DNA of 64,000 nucleotides, from positions 8,745,438-8,809,437 of the forward strand of contig CM012953.1 in NCBI GenBank assembly GCA_000181795.3. Direction: 5' to 3'. Positions 25,099 to 36,457 of this stretch are shown piece after piece (positions within the stretch are counted from its first letter, which is position 1; each line of letters starts with the position of its first letter). The translations under genes were made by a program, and so were the position numbers. Below the pieces are notes generated by a model. That model did no database searches. It had not been told where the DNA came from and saw only the letters and a program-made list of their open reading frames with translations. This DNA comes from Trichinella spiralis. Lineage: Eukaryota; Nematoda; Enoplea; Trichinellida; Trichinellidae.

Positions 25099-28036
25099 TT
25101 AATCGATCATGTTATACAACAAGTTAATCTCTTCGGTGTAGCACTCTGCTGGAGTTTCGAGAACCATAGGAATGTTGTCAAAACGAGGATCATTCATTAA
25201 TTTTTTGAACATCGCTTCGCCTATTTTTCCTTTTCCAATTATTTCGTGACGATCAACTTTAGAACCACAAACACCTACAATAACAATTAATATTAAATAA
25301 TAATATTATTAAAAACTTTTTCACCTTTTGAATCATTCAGATGAACACCTTTCAAATATCGAAAACCGATAATCTTATCGAACTCTTCCATCACTTCTTC
25401 GTATTTATTCTTTATATCGTAACCTACAGAAAGAAGTGATCATATTTATGCATAGCAAAAAAAAAAAGAAGAAAATAATGCGCTAAAATAAAAACCGGCT
25501 GCAAAAAGGTGGCATGTATCGAAACAGACTCCAATTCGATCTTTATTTTCAACTAAGTCGATTATCTTTTTCAAGTCTTCAAATTTGTTTCCTACTGTAA
25601 ATCCTTGACCGGCCATACATTCCAACACTGGAAACAAAAATTTATTCAAAAAAAAGATTTATAAAAATAAAATAAATAAATTTTTTTCCATACTAATCAC
25701 CACATCTTTCGTTTGCGCAATAACTTCATTCACCACTTTCGCAACTCGAGAACACGCTTCATCTATGGTAACAATACCTCGAGTGGAACCTCAAAAAAAT
25801 TTAAAATTATCATAAATAAATAAATAAATAAATATTGGGATATTTTTAAACCGGGATGAAATGCGTAAAGTTTGATTCCAAGCTTTTCGCAAGATTGCAC
25901 TTCGAAAAGCAGCGTTTCGCAAGTTTTGCGAAATATATCGGCGTCGGTGGACACTGCGTTCAAAAGATAACAACCGTGCGGCATGATGTGTCTAGCGTCG
26001 AAGCCGTATTTTTCACAATTTTCCTTGAACTTGGCCACCATATCCTCTTTCAACGGTACAATTTTCCAGTTCATATTGGAACGCAGGAACAACGAAAACG
26101 ATCGACATCCAACAACAGCCGCATTTTCTGGCAATTTGCCCAACGAGCCTGAAAACAACAAGCAAAATTACCTGCTGCATGTGTGAGAAATAATTAATTA
26201 ATTAATCAATCAATCGATCATAAATCTCTGTACCCTTTGTAGTTAAATGTCCACCGATCAGTTTCGAGCTTTTCTTAACATTATCTATTGCACTAGCAGA
26301 CAAAGATTGCTTTGCTTGTTCAAACCATGCAGCCGGTATTTCAGCATTTCCTTTTTCAGTTTCTACATCAAACAAACAAACAATTTAGACAAATCTAATC
26401 ATAACACTAATCCCTACTAAGTATCCCATCTGAAGCGGATTTCTCTTCAGTTTTGTCCGATTCTAAACAGCAACAATTATTAATCTATTTATTCATACAT
26501 TATTATGCATAATTTTTACCTTGTTTCGCAACAACGGTTGCAGATTTTTTTGTGGCAACATTACGCTTTTTCGGTGGTGCTTCCAAATCTAAACCTTTAT
26601 CAGCATTGACATCTTAACAATAAAATATAATAATAATTATAATTAGAAACATAAAATAAAACTACTACTACCTTTTTCTTTTGCCATATCAGCTGCAGCA
26701 GCTTCTTTTTCTTTAGGCAAACTGTTGCTGCTGTTGGTCCTTTTTTTCAATTGGCGCGAATTCACTGCAGCAACCGAAACTGACGGCTCGTTTTCACCTG
26801 AAATGCATTATTTTCAAATTCAAAAAAAAATATAATTTATCTTCATAAATAATTTGCATACCTTGGTCAGTGATTTTTTCTTCACTGTCATCTTTTTCCT
26901 CAATCTTGGCGGCGTTCTTTCCTCTCACTTTTTTCCCTTTCACTTCTGCAATTATTTCACTCATCACATGTGTACATGCAAAATGTAAAATAAAAATTAC
27001 AAACACGAAACTAACTAACCTTCAACAATTTTATTCTTCACATTTGTGGAGCTGCTTTTTTGTCTTGTCATTTTTTTCTTGTTGCCTGCATCTTTAAAAT
27101 AATTAATTGTAAAAGCAGTTTTAATAATAATTTATTATTATTATTATTGTTTTTTTTACTTTTTTTATTTTCATCTTCTGCAGCTTTGACGGCTTCATCT
27201 GCTTTGTCTTCTAATTTATTAGCAGCAGCAGCAGCACTACCAAGTGGTCGGCCTCTTTTAGCTCTGGATGTTGTTGCAATTTCTGAAAGAAAAGAGATTT
27301 TTATCAATAAACGACATCCTCATACAATAAAACATTCACATTCGTATAATAATAATAATGATAAATTATTGTATTTCCACATTTTCTGTCAACTTCTTAA
27401 TATTTATAATTATTTTCTTATATTTAATTGAAAAAAAATATTTTCATTTACGATTAATACTCGATATAGTCGATGAAGTTTCTTTCAAATTCACAGGCTT
27501 TTTCTCCGATTCAACTTCATCCGCCCCAGCAGCAGTTGGCGGTGCTGCTTCGCTCTTTTTTTCACTTGTTTTCGATTTGCCTATTTATTAATTCAAAAAT
27601 TACATTTCACCTCCAAAAATGTACCAAATTCAAAAAACATTTTCACCTGCATTGCTCTTTCCCGGTTTTTTCAAACTTTCTTCATCTTTCTTCGTCACCG
27701 CTTTCACTGCTCTTTTTGGCGGTTTCTTCATTTGAACTGCTTTTAAATAATTAAACAAATTAAACAATATTAAAAATTCGAATGATTTAAACATATCGAA
27801 TTATCACTTTCCAAGATTGATAAATTCAACCGGACAATTATCGTAACAATTTTACAATTGAGTTTCATGAAAAAAAATCTTCCAAAATAATGAATTTCAC
27901 ATATTCATATCGAATACATAATATTAATTTTATTCAACTTACCGCTCGCTGCATCCGTGCTTTCCTCTTCTACTTGAGCAGCTAAAATTGGTTCTTTCTT
28001 TTGCACAGATTTTGCCGTATTCGCCACTCTTCCCAT
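25099..28036 (-). CDS. apn-1: Endonuclease IV-type AP endonuclease (APN-1) with long basic N-terminus
   Basis: Base-excision-repair enzyme that cleaves DNA 5' to abasic sites using three metal ions. Fifteen exons join to 595 residues: 28036-27943, 27739-27647, 27580-27452, 27282-27160, 27091-27020, 26945-26862, 26797-26672, 26612-26520, 26462-26418, 26362-26234, 26148-25852, 25789-25694, 25627-25496, 25423-25325 and 25274-25099. The catalytic TIM barrel covers about residues 321-595. All nine metal ligands known from E. coli Nfo are present: H387, H427, E463, D497, H500, H532, D545, H547 and E577, in motifs [27 protein letters not shown] and LETP. The first 320 residues are lysine, alanine and glutamate rich, with NLS-like clusters (KKPPKR, PPKKR) and an AT-hook-like KRGRP at 114-118, so a nuclear role is inferred. 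Bacterial Nfo is about 285 residues, so this extension is large. All 14 introns are phase 1. Confidence 0.95.
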
Positions 28037-29153
28037 CTTGAAGAATATATAACTCGGATACAACTAAAAATAAATTAACAAAATAAAGAAGAAGAAGAAA
28101 CAATTCGTTGAAAACGAATTAAAATTATAATCTCACATATACAACATTGGAAACTATATTTCATTCATTTAAAAGCACAATGTTGAAGTTGATAAATTAA
28201 AAATTAAAAAAAAACACTTTATTCAAATGATAAATTCAAATCAAATCAATCTCGATTATTAAAAATAATCATCTTAAACACTGATGCGATAATGGAAAAT
28301 AACAAAACAGAAATTCCAATATTAAACCAACATTTCATGAAAAGTTTCACCAAACGCATGCACAAAATAATAATGAAAAACACTTGACAGTGTTCAACTG
28401 ATTCAACAAAAAATTGTCAAATGAAGGAGGCACACAACACAACAAGTGAAACAAGAAATTGAACCTATTGTACATTGTTGAAATGCAAGTTAAGTAAATT
28501 TAAAATGCACAAAACTAGCATAAAACATATTTTAAAAAATTTACTTTCTTTTTAATACAAGGTTTATCATTTTAAAATTAAAAAATAAATTGAAATAACA
28601 ATTAAAAACATTTATTCATTATCATATTTATAGAATTGTTGAAAAATTAATTGACGATGCAGAAAGTTGATTGAACTTTTTAATTTGTACTAATGTAAAT
28701 TTAAATTATGTGAAAATAAAAATAATATTACTTAAAATTGACAGTAAAATTATTCATGATAAAGTATCATGATCACACTTTTCAAAGAATTGAAAATGAA
28801 CAACGCGCGATGGACGAATATTTCTAAAAAACGAATGAAGTAAATTTACTAATAAATTTACTGTAGCTATAAAGATTTTACAATTTAATTCCACAAATGA
28901 TCGGCACAGATTCATTTTCTTCAACACTCAACTGATAAAGTGAACAGTTGAAAATAATCTCTATTTTGGACGTTTTTTGTAAATGTTATTTTAGTTGAAT
29001 TATTTCTGCTTTTGTGAGCTTCATTGTTTACTGTAAAATTTCTTTTGTCATCGCAATTAATTAATTGATAATGTTTTTAATAAAATTTTTTTATCCTCGA
29101 AATCAATCGAACCTGCAGTTGTTTTTTGTGCAAAATTTTCAACTGTACATTAG

Positions 29154-29184
<31 letters not shown>

Positions 29185-30348
29185 ATTTCAAGTTTCATTA
29201 TCATCGTAAACAGTGTTATAAATTATTATTTAAAATAGAGAAGGGAAATTATTTTCACTTGAGCACTTCTGACAGACAAGTTGAAAGCTTCCACTTTATG
29301 ATCGTTGTTCTCGACATTGCGCAGATGTTGACTTGGTCAAGCTTATTTCGTTTGAAAACGCAGCGATCAATTTTTGAATTTGTTCAATTTTAAAAATTAT
29401 TTCAAAAATGAAAAAGAAACAAAACAGAAATTAAATTTCAAATTATGGAACAATTTTCGGAAAAAACTTTTCGTTTGGAGAAAAATAGTTGGAAAAACAA
29501 AAAAAACAAATTTTTTATTACGGCATATTTTATGTTGACAGTTTAAGAAAGTGTAAAAAGGAAAAGCGAGAAAGTTTCAATTTTCAATTGACACAATCGT
29601 AAAGTATTCCACGTCGGTCATGAATTTTTGCAAGCCACTTATTTGCCTTGCTATTTTCCGATTAATTGCATAAAAAGCCGCTGCAAACTTTTCCAAATCA
29701 AATGTCAATTTGACAGCTATTTCCTGCAATTTATGTGTTGCTTTTGTCGAGCATTAAATTTCAAATCAAATTTCAACTTTCAGCATAATAAAATAGAATC
29801 GAATAGAAAAGAATAGAACTGTTGTCGAAAATTTAACTTATAAAATTATGACCACGCCCAAAAAAATTTCACTTTCATAATCGACAAAAAGTCCATTTTT
29901 TTTGTTCGGAAAAGCGTCGACTTAATTGTGTAATGGAAAATTTTCAGTTTAACAGAAAAAAACAATAACAATAAATTAAGCTGAAAAATTAATTTGCTAA
30001 GTTGAAAAACAAATTTCATTTCAAAGAAACGATAATTGGCAGAAATTAGACAAAATTATTTTTATTCATATTAATCTAGAGTAAATGAATATCATACAAA
30101 ACTATGGCAAATGTATTCGTTTAATTGTCAATAATTTTAAAGAATACAATTTTGGATATTAGTTATTTATTATCAATAAACTTTCATTCCAATGGTTTAC
30201 TACCATTTGTATTCTTTTATTACTTGTCAAAAAATATTACTAAAATGCTGTGTAAAACGTAGTACTAGTATTATATATATATTCTTAATTTATTCTTAAA
30301 GCAAAATTACTCTGAACAAAAGCTATATTAAAAGTACACATGCATATG
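28037..30348. other. Intergenic, AT-rich
   Basis: This is the presumed upstream region of the endonuclease IV gene. Short frames near 29154-29393 arise from a GTT repeat and neighbouring AT-rich DNA. No gene, RNA or repeat element could be supported apart from that repeat. Confidence 0.5.
29153..29184. repeat. GTT trinucleotide microsatellite
   Basis: About ten GTT units lie in non-coding DNA. Confidence 0.9.
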
Positions 30349-30656
30349 TGTTGTTCGAGATTCTTCTATTTCGATGCTCAGGTAAATGAGCAAATGGTCA
30401 GTGCTTCGAGGGAAATTGATTGATTTTTATTTGTTTGCTGTACAGATCAACGACAATCATTCTGTTCTCCTTATCAACTATTTTATTCGTTAATACCAAT
30501 CAATATACGAGTAATAAGCACTAAATTACAAAGAGATACAAACGACAACACACATCCATATAACAATACCAGACTATCTTAACACTATGGAAAAAACTAA
30601 CTACTCTTTACTGTACTTACTGATACGCAAGTTTTATACTAAAAATATGTTTAACA
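30349..30656 (-). repeat. 3' LTR of the BEL/Pao remnant
   Basis: Repeat of 308 bases, similar along its length to 33680-34011. Shared blocks include GATTCTTCT.TTTCGAT.CTCAGGTAAAT, ACAGATCAACGACAAT and TAAACTATTTTATTCG-type stretches. On the minus strand it begins TGTTAAAC and ends CAACA. Confidence 0.75.
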
Positions 30657-30689
30657 CTTCCGGCCATGGATGTGGTCCATCACATATCT

Positions 30690-30815
30690 GCCGCATCTAA
30701 CTTAACCGTATAAAGTCGTTTAACCACGCCCACACATCGCGGTCTTTGCCTTTGTCCATCGAACTGTTCCGTCTTCTTCTTTATAACGTTCAAGAATACG
30801 TTCTACTGACCAGTG
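30690..30815 (-). pseudogene. Pol C-terminal remnant of the BEL/Pao element
   Basis: One minus-strand frame reads VERILERYKEEDGTVRWTK followed by AKTAMCGRG and a stop. This resembles the segment after the integrase core of BEL/Pao pol (pattern GR..E...G.DG.VR..KVKT..G). It directly precedes the 3' LTR, where the end of pol belongs. It is frame-broken. Confidence 0.55.
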
Positions 30816-31843
30816 GATTCGATAAGAATCTCATTTGAATTATCTTTCTTGGAGAATTTTTTCCATATTACAAATCTATTGTATTTCGTGCCAACGTGCA
30901 ATAACTTTTTAATGATTAAAAATGAATACACAAGCAACTGTCACAACACACACAAAACACTAACTAATCTTACAACAACTCTAAAACAACCTCTGGAATC
31001 AGTCTGACCAGTCTATTACGTAATCCAATCTAACTAGTTTTGTAACTCATTTTCTAACTAGATTTCTTGGTAGTACATAACAAAATTTTCACGAAGATTC
31101 AGAATTTCCTTGCAAATTGTTAGCTCTACTCTATCTATCATATCTTCTAGAAGCCCATTCATGCTTGAATGTTCACCATTCAACTGAAATTTCTATTACA
31201 ACTCTGTTGTAATACTTTGCACCATTAAATACTTAATATCCTGTGCGTTATAACTTTCAAAAAAGTTACTGCTATTTTCCGGTAATAAAGCATGATTTTG
31301 TGTTGCATAATCGCCATTTTGCCATAACGAAAAATATTCAACATTCATCCAATAATAGCATTGAATACACCATTTGCTGTAAATATTTGTGGATTCTATG
31401 CCAGAAGATATAGTTCATCGATTATTTCAATTGATTCCCATTCAAAAAAGTAAAGGAGGTTTTCATTTGATGATTGTTTTATAACGTTTGTCAAAAATGG
31501 TTCTAGTAATAAGCGTCAGGCCACAGACGATCCATCCAAATGTTGATTTGACAGCTACTGGTTTCTGAGGTGATCCTCTTTGACATCATCTAATACGAAA
31601 CCGTAAAAGTATTCCATTCCAATCAAGATGTCAACACGAGCAAAAAATCGTGAATATTCATCGTGATCTGAAAATCTGCTAACTGAGCATTTTTTAAATG
31701 TTCGAACTTATTTATCGCTGGGTTGGGGGATTAAGTTGTCACTGATTTTAAGGACTGACAAGGCCTTTACGAACTTCGATTCTGAGTCTAAATACATTCC
31801 CTTGATGACGAATTTTACACGCCATAAACGTCTGGGGGTTCAT

Positions 31844-32338
31844 TTAATTTACCAAATCCTGACAATATATAGTTTCTAAATCTTCCTGACAGTCCAAGAC
31901 TTTCGTGTCTGTACCATCCTTTCTTATAGACAACTTTTGAGATCCAATGTAGAGCAGACGCATCACGGTCATATGATCGCCTCTTTCTCCGTAAATTCTA
32001 GCTTTCGCAGATTTCAACACGGTGAGCAAATCACCATGATCAAAATCCTTTTTATAACTCTGTGTTAAACCAACGTGGATGTTCTTCCTATACTACATAC
32101 CAGCTGTAAATTTCGATTTCAATATTGTTTGACTTGTAGTGTTCTTTGACTGTTCTATGTTTAGCAATCTATGACAGCAACTATCACCATTCGTATTAGG
32201 GCATTTTTTGCCAGTATGATTCTTTTGCAGGTATCTCTTTATAGCATAAGCCGTGTTGCTGCGATACTCTCCAACGGCGTTCGTAGCTGGCTGTGAAATA
32301 CAATGAATTATATCGTGAAACTGACTACTATTAAACAA
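31844..32338 (-). pseudogene. Gag zinc-knuckle and protease remnant of the BEL/Pao element
   Basis: Two consecutive minus-strand frames. The upstream one (32338-32093) carries KKCPNTNGDSCCHRLLNIE, like the second zinc-knuckle and HHTLLH-type end of BEL/Pao gag. The next (32029-31844) carries LTVLKSAKARIYGERGD and RLLYIGSQKLSI, matching the BEL/Pao retropepsin core RALLDSGSQ.SFI. The catalytic Asp is Tyr here, so the protease would be inactive. The frames are separated by stops. Confidence 0.65.
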
Positions 32339-32689
32339 TACGTTGGAGCTTTCATGTTCACTACGACCGCGGATGCTGAGCTATCATAGTTTGGTCATTT
32401 TGTCAGAATCATGAACTTCGAATTCAAATATCCCCCAGTAGTTAAATGAACACATTTTCGATTCTTACTTGTTCTTGCAAGAAATTAAAATATGGCTTCA
32501 ATTGGGACAACGCGGATGAGTCAGCTAAAACCTATGCTTCCATCGTCTTCAAATGCTTGTCGGCAGTTTCTCCTTAATCAGTTCGATTACAATAGCCGCT
32601 GCTGTATAAATTGCTTTCGACAGCGGTTACGTATTTGTCCGCTGTAAACAGGAAGCACGCTTACTGCTATATGTATATATGCTATATGC

Positions 32690-32880
32690 TATATATGATA
32701 TATCTATAGGCTTCCTCAACTAACGCTCTCCGTAAATACAAGAACTTCGCCATATCTGACAGATCTCTACACTTCTGAACAGTGTCGTCAAACTGTTCTA
32801 AAAAGGACTTATCCACTCCAAAACATTTCCGTAAAATCTTAGAATTTCGTAGACTGGCAGCTGCGTACTGTTGTGCGCTT
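32690..32880 (-). pseudogene. Gag central domain remnant (DUF1759-like)
   Basis: Across a frame shift the minus strand reads LPVYEILRFYGNVLEWIS, then FLEQFDDTVQKCRDLSDM and AKFLYLRRALVEEAYRYI. This matches the BEL/Pao gag pattern LPKL.LP.F.GD..EW..F...F......LS...KF.YL...L.GEA...I. It is a decayed coding relic between the gag N-terminus and the zinc-knuckle remnant. Confidence 0.6.
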
Positions 32881-33108
32881 ATTTTTCTTCAACCCTCTGA
32901 TGGACAATTAAGGCTATGTACGTTTTGGATTCCAAGAGTCACTTTGGCCCCAAGAGAGAAATCTTGAATAATTTCAGTTCCTTGTAAAGGTTATAGTATT
33001 AAGTCATTTGTATGTTGTTTAATCAAAAATTAGCCAGTTACAATAATTTCCATACCTTTACGTGGTAAAAAATGCAACATAACAGCCTCTCTAATTCAGA
33101 TACACTTA

Positions 33109-33642
33109 TTATGACGTGCTGGGCTCATTACAGCAACTTTCACAAAAAATATACATGTGATCACAACAGCACGGTACTTTACACTTGCTGCAACAGGTAC
33201 TAACTTTTCTGTCTTTTTTTCTGCCACAAAACGCGCACCTTCTTCTTACCGTTTTGTTCATCTTCTCAGATGTTGGATCCTTTGCTGTCATGTTTCTTCT
33301 CAAAGATATAGCTGCATTCCTTACTGCACAAGAAAGCAATAGTGGAGTATTTTCAGCACGTCCGTTAAGAGTTTCTTCAGCTAGACATCGTATTTCTACC
33401 ATAGTTTCTTCTAATTTATGCCACGCTTCTATTTCGCTATTGTCATCCTCTTCTTCTGTTAGGAACTCTTCTATTTCTCTTTTAAGACTACTCATATCAT
33501 CGTAGATCCTCTCTAACTCATTCATGGAACTGCGTACTTTCGAAACATCAGAATCAGTACAAAATTTGCGAATGTCCGATATCCACCCTTCAAACAGAAT
33601 TATTCGACTGCGAAGTTGCTTCTTCAAAGTTTGAAGTTTCAT
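33109..33642 (-). pseudogene. Gag N-terminus fused in frame to a piggyBac-type cysteine-rich domain
   Basis: An intact 177-codon frame starts 20 bases inside the primer-binding site. Residues 1-95 look like the coiled-coil N-terminus of BEL/Pao gag (MKLQTLKKQLRSRIILFEGW, then alternating E/K heptads). Residues 136-170 carry C136-x2-C139-x11-C151-x2-C154-x4-C159-x2-H162-x4-C167-x2-C170. That spacing is identical to the C-terminal cysteine-rich domain of piggyBac transposase as I know it, including the basic RKKDRK stretch after the first pair. The rest of a piggyBac transposase (RNase H-like DDD core) is not present. Because the element around it is dead I call it a pseudogene, but the frame itself is uninterrupted. 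It could be a chance insertion of a piggyBac fragment into gag, or a captured domain. Confidence 0.7.
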
Positions 33643-33661
33643 TCTATGAGCCGGTCTTGAT

Positions 33662-33679
33662 TCCTAACTAGCGGCACCA
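33662..33679 (-). other. Primer-binding site of the BEL/Pao element
   Basis: On the minus strand TGGTGCCGCTAGTTAGGA directly follows the 5' LTR. It starts with TGG, complementary to a tRNA CCA end, and lies just before the gag ATG at 33642. The tRNA species is not assigned. Confidence 0.55.
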
Positions 33680-34011
33680 AAAATCTTCAAGATTCTTCTG
33701 TTTCGATACTCAGGTAAATACCCAACTCGTCCGTATATGGTGGGAAGTTGATCGACTCTTATTTGTTTGCTCTACAGATCAACGACAATAATTCTGTTCT
33801 CTTTATCAAGCGATCGGTGTCGATAAACTATTTTATTCGCTAATACCAGTCTACAAGTAATAGACAGTAAACTACAAGAGATACAACCAACAATACAGGT
33901 TTATATAAAAGTGCTTTCTATCAGAACGCACACAACAACCATAGTAAAAACAAATTACTTTACCGTACTTATTGGCACACAAGTTCTATTCTAAAAATAA
34001 AATACTTTACA
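33680..34011 (-). repeat. 5' LTR of the BEL/Pao remnant
   Basis: Repeat of 332 bases, colinear with 30349-30656 with many substitutions and small indels, indicating an old insertion. On the minus strand it begins TGTAAAG and ends next to the primer-binding site. Confidence 0.75.
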
Positions 34012-36457
34012 ATACACTACTCCGATGTATTGCAACTTGAGTATTAGTCAACTGTAAAGTCGGCTTAGTACAGATGTTGAAAAAAATATTTTGCATAATT
34101 TACACATAATGTATAAACAAATACGTTCATTCATTTTTAAATGAAATTCCAGATTATTTTTTATTTAAATGAAACAAGAGGGAAAACGATAACACTGGTA
34201 AAAGAGAGCAAAACTACGCAAAGAATAAAATACAATTCTTTGATTGCAAGCAAGAAATATTTTCAGAGAACATTAGAAAAGGAATTCGATGCTAAGATTT
34301 AGAAATCGCCACTGCGAGTTTTAGCTGGCAACTGCAGCTGTGGCAACTTAGCATTTGTTGGTTTTTCCATTGTACTAAAATCGCCTTTAGCTACTCATCG
34401 GAACAATTTCTGGCAAACAGAAAAGCATCTTATGCATAAATCTCGTAAAATTGCTAGTTGAAACATATTTTATCTGACAAACAAATCAACTATTGGTTAA
34501 CATTCTTTCGAACAGTATTTATAAACGCGGAAAAATAAAAGTATAATGTATTGCGATGTCATGCTATCAAAAATGTCATGCTATCAACAAGAGCGCGCAG
34601 GAACATATTACAGTAAGTGCAGTAGTTTCCACGTCACCAGTGTGCGTGCGTGGGTTGGTTCCGGCGTTCTCTCAGTGTGCATTGCCTTTCTGTGTGTGCG
34701 TTGTCTGTTTGTGTAATCTCGTGTGCGTTATGCATTAGCTTGGTATTGTGTTGTCATTACAAGTAAAGTCTCTGCATATATTAATCAGTTCACATTCACA
34801 ACGAAAAGTAAAGCACTTTGATGATGGCAAAGCACTTTTCGACAGAAGGAAAGCAGTGAACGGCACCGAGTAGAAAAGCTGCTAAAGCTTCTTCATTTCA
34901 CGTTCATTTGCATTAACGCATTAACATTTGCATTGTTAACATGACTAAGAAGAGTGCTATCAGGAAAATAAAAGTGCTCGATGAAAAGCAGTGTTGAGTT
35001 TTTTAATATACGGTGAGTACACTAGTGGTAGGAGCAGCTTTTTGAGGCGTTAATGTGCATAACGCCAGAACCAATTTGATGGCACCTTCCAAGTGGTAGT
35101 TTTGTATTATATTTTATTGGTTGCTTTTTATCGATTCTTTTTCATCGTTTTTACTTTGTCAGTGTCGTTTACCGTGTTGTTTATTGCTATTGTTGGCTGT
35201 TCTTTACTGAACATTGAAAAATAAAATTTGCTATTTTAATTTTCGTTGTTTCTGTTGAGTTATTATTATCATATTTCATTCAACTTCATTATGATGCAAT
35301 AAAATATAGAATAAAGAAAAAAATTAATTTCTGAAATACTTGACAATATATTAAGAAAACATGGTTTAAGTGAATGAGAAAACTCCATAAATTTTGATAA
35401 AGATGAATTTAATAAAATTTAGAAGTAATAAGAAGTTGTAACTACTAAAGTTACGTAATCATAAATGGAAATACTTGGACCAATGAGGTGAAACATATAG
35501 CAGTTAATCAAAACAAAAAAAAATTTGATTCAATGAACAATTAGATGACAAAAACCAATAAATAAGTAGCCAATGAGAAATTGACCTCAACAACCAGCAA
35601 GAAAGTGCAGTGAAAAATTTTCTCGAAATCCAGCAAATATTGTTTTGAAAATATGTCAAAGAGTGCTAAAGAGGAAAAAGAGAAATTATTATTTGAAATA
35701 AATGTTGAAAAGTCAAATCTGGATGTAAAATAGCAGTTTAGTTTTGAAGCATTTGAAAGTTAGTAGTAGAAATTGTGCAAATGTGATATTTTATGATATT
35801 AAATACTATGCTTAAGTTTTGTGATGAAGTGATAAAAGTGATGATACGATAAAGAAGTTGCTTTCAAATGCTAATGCTATGAAAATATCCCACATTGTTA
35901 CTTATCATTCAGCAGACATTTCTTGAAGTGTAAAAGATTGTTACGTTATATTATTTTACGAGAAATTCATTTTGTGTTCTTGGTTTTATTTTTAATTTTT
36001 ACTGTACCTATCCGGAGTTCAAGATTTATTGAAATCTTTTGAAAAATATGCTTTTTATTTTATTTCAGTTTTATTTTTTTTTCAATCATTTGATTAATAT
36101 GAAAATATTATTATTCATTTGACTTTTAGCAATCTGTAATAATTATAATAATCTGCAAAATGTCGACTGACTATTTGTTGCAGAGCCTTATCTGCTTTAT
36201 TTACTTGTTTGCAAAAGTTGTATGACACTGACAGAATTTTAAGCGCTTGTGTAAAGTCATTAATAAAAATGCAAGTTTTGTTGAATCAGCAAACTGATAA
36301 AAGAGCATTTTTCTTGAAATTCACCTTCCACAGTACAAGCGTCCAAATTCTTCTTTATTCAAGCAGTCACTGCAGTAGATTTCCCTTTTTCTATTCCATT
36401 TTTGAACACGATTTATTATTTATGAAAATTTAAATTAACATAAAAATGAAAATCATC
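34012..36457. other. Intergenic between the BEL/Pao remnant and the EGF-like gene
   Basis: No gene is supported. A patch rich in TG at about 34630-34735 and moderately GC-rich DNA to 35070 look like decayed repeat or leader sequence. The remainder is AT-rich and would hold the promoter of the EGF-like gene. Confidence 0.45.

Larger units (their letters stand above)
30349..34011 (-). mobile_element. Decayed BEL/Pao LTR retrotransposon
   Basis: Two diverged direct repeats flank about 3 kb of internal sequence. On the minus strand the order is 5' LTR (34011-33680), a primer-binding-site-like TGGTGCCGC (33679-33662), a gag start, a gag central domain, a zinc-knuckle remnant, an aspartic-protease remnant, a pol C-terminal remnant, then the 3' LTR (30656-30349). 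The frame is broken many times, most of reverse transcriptase and integrase is missing, and the element is shorter than an intact BEL/Pao element as I know the family. LTR outer ends fit TG...CA for the 3' copy. I could not identify a target-site duplication. The element is dead. Confidence 0.8.
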
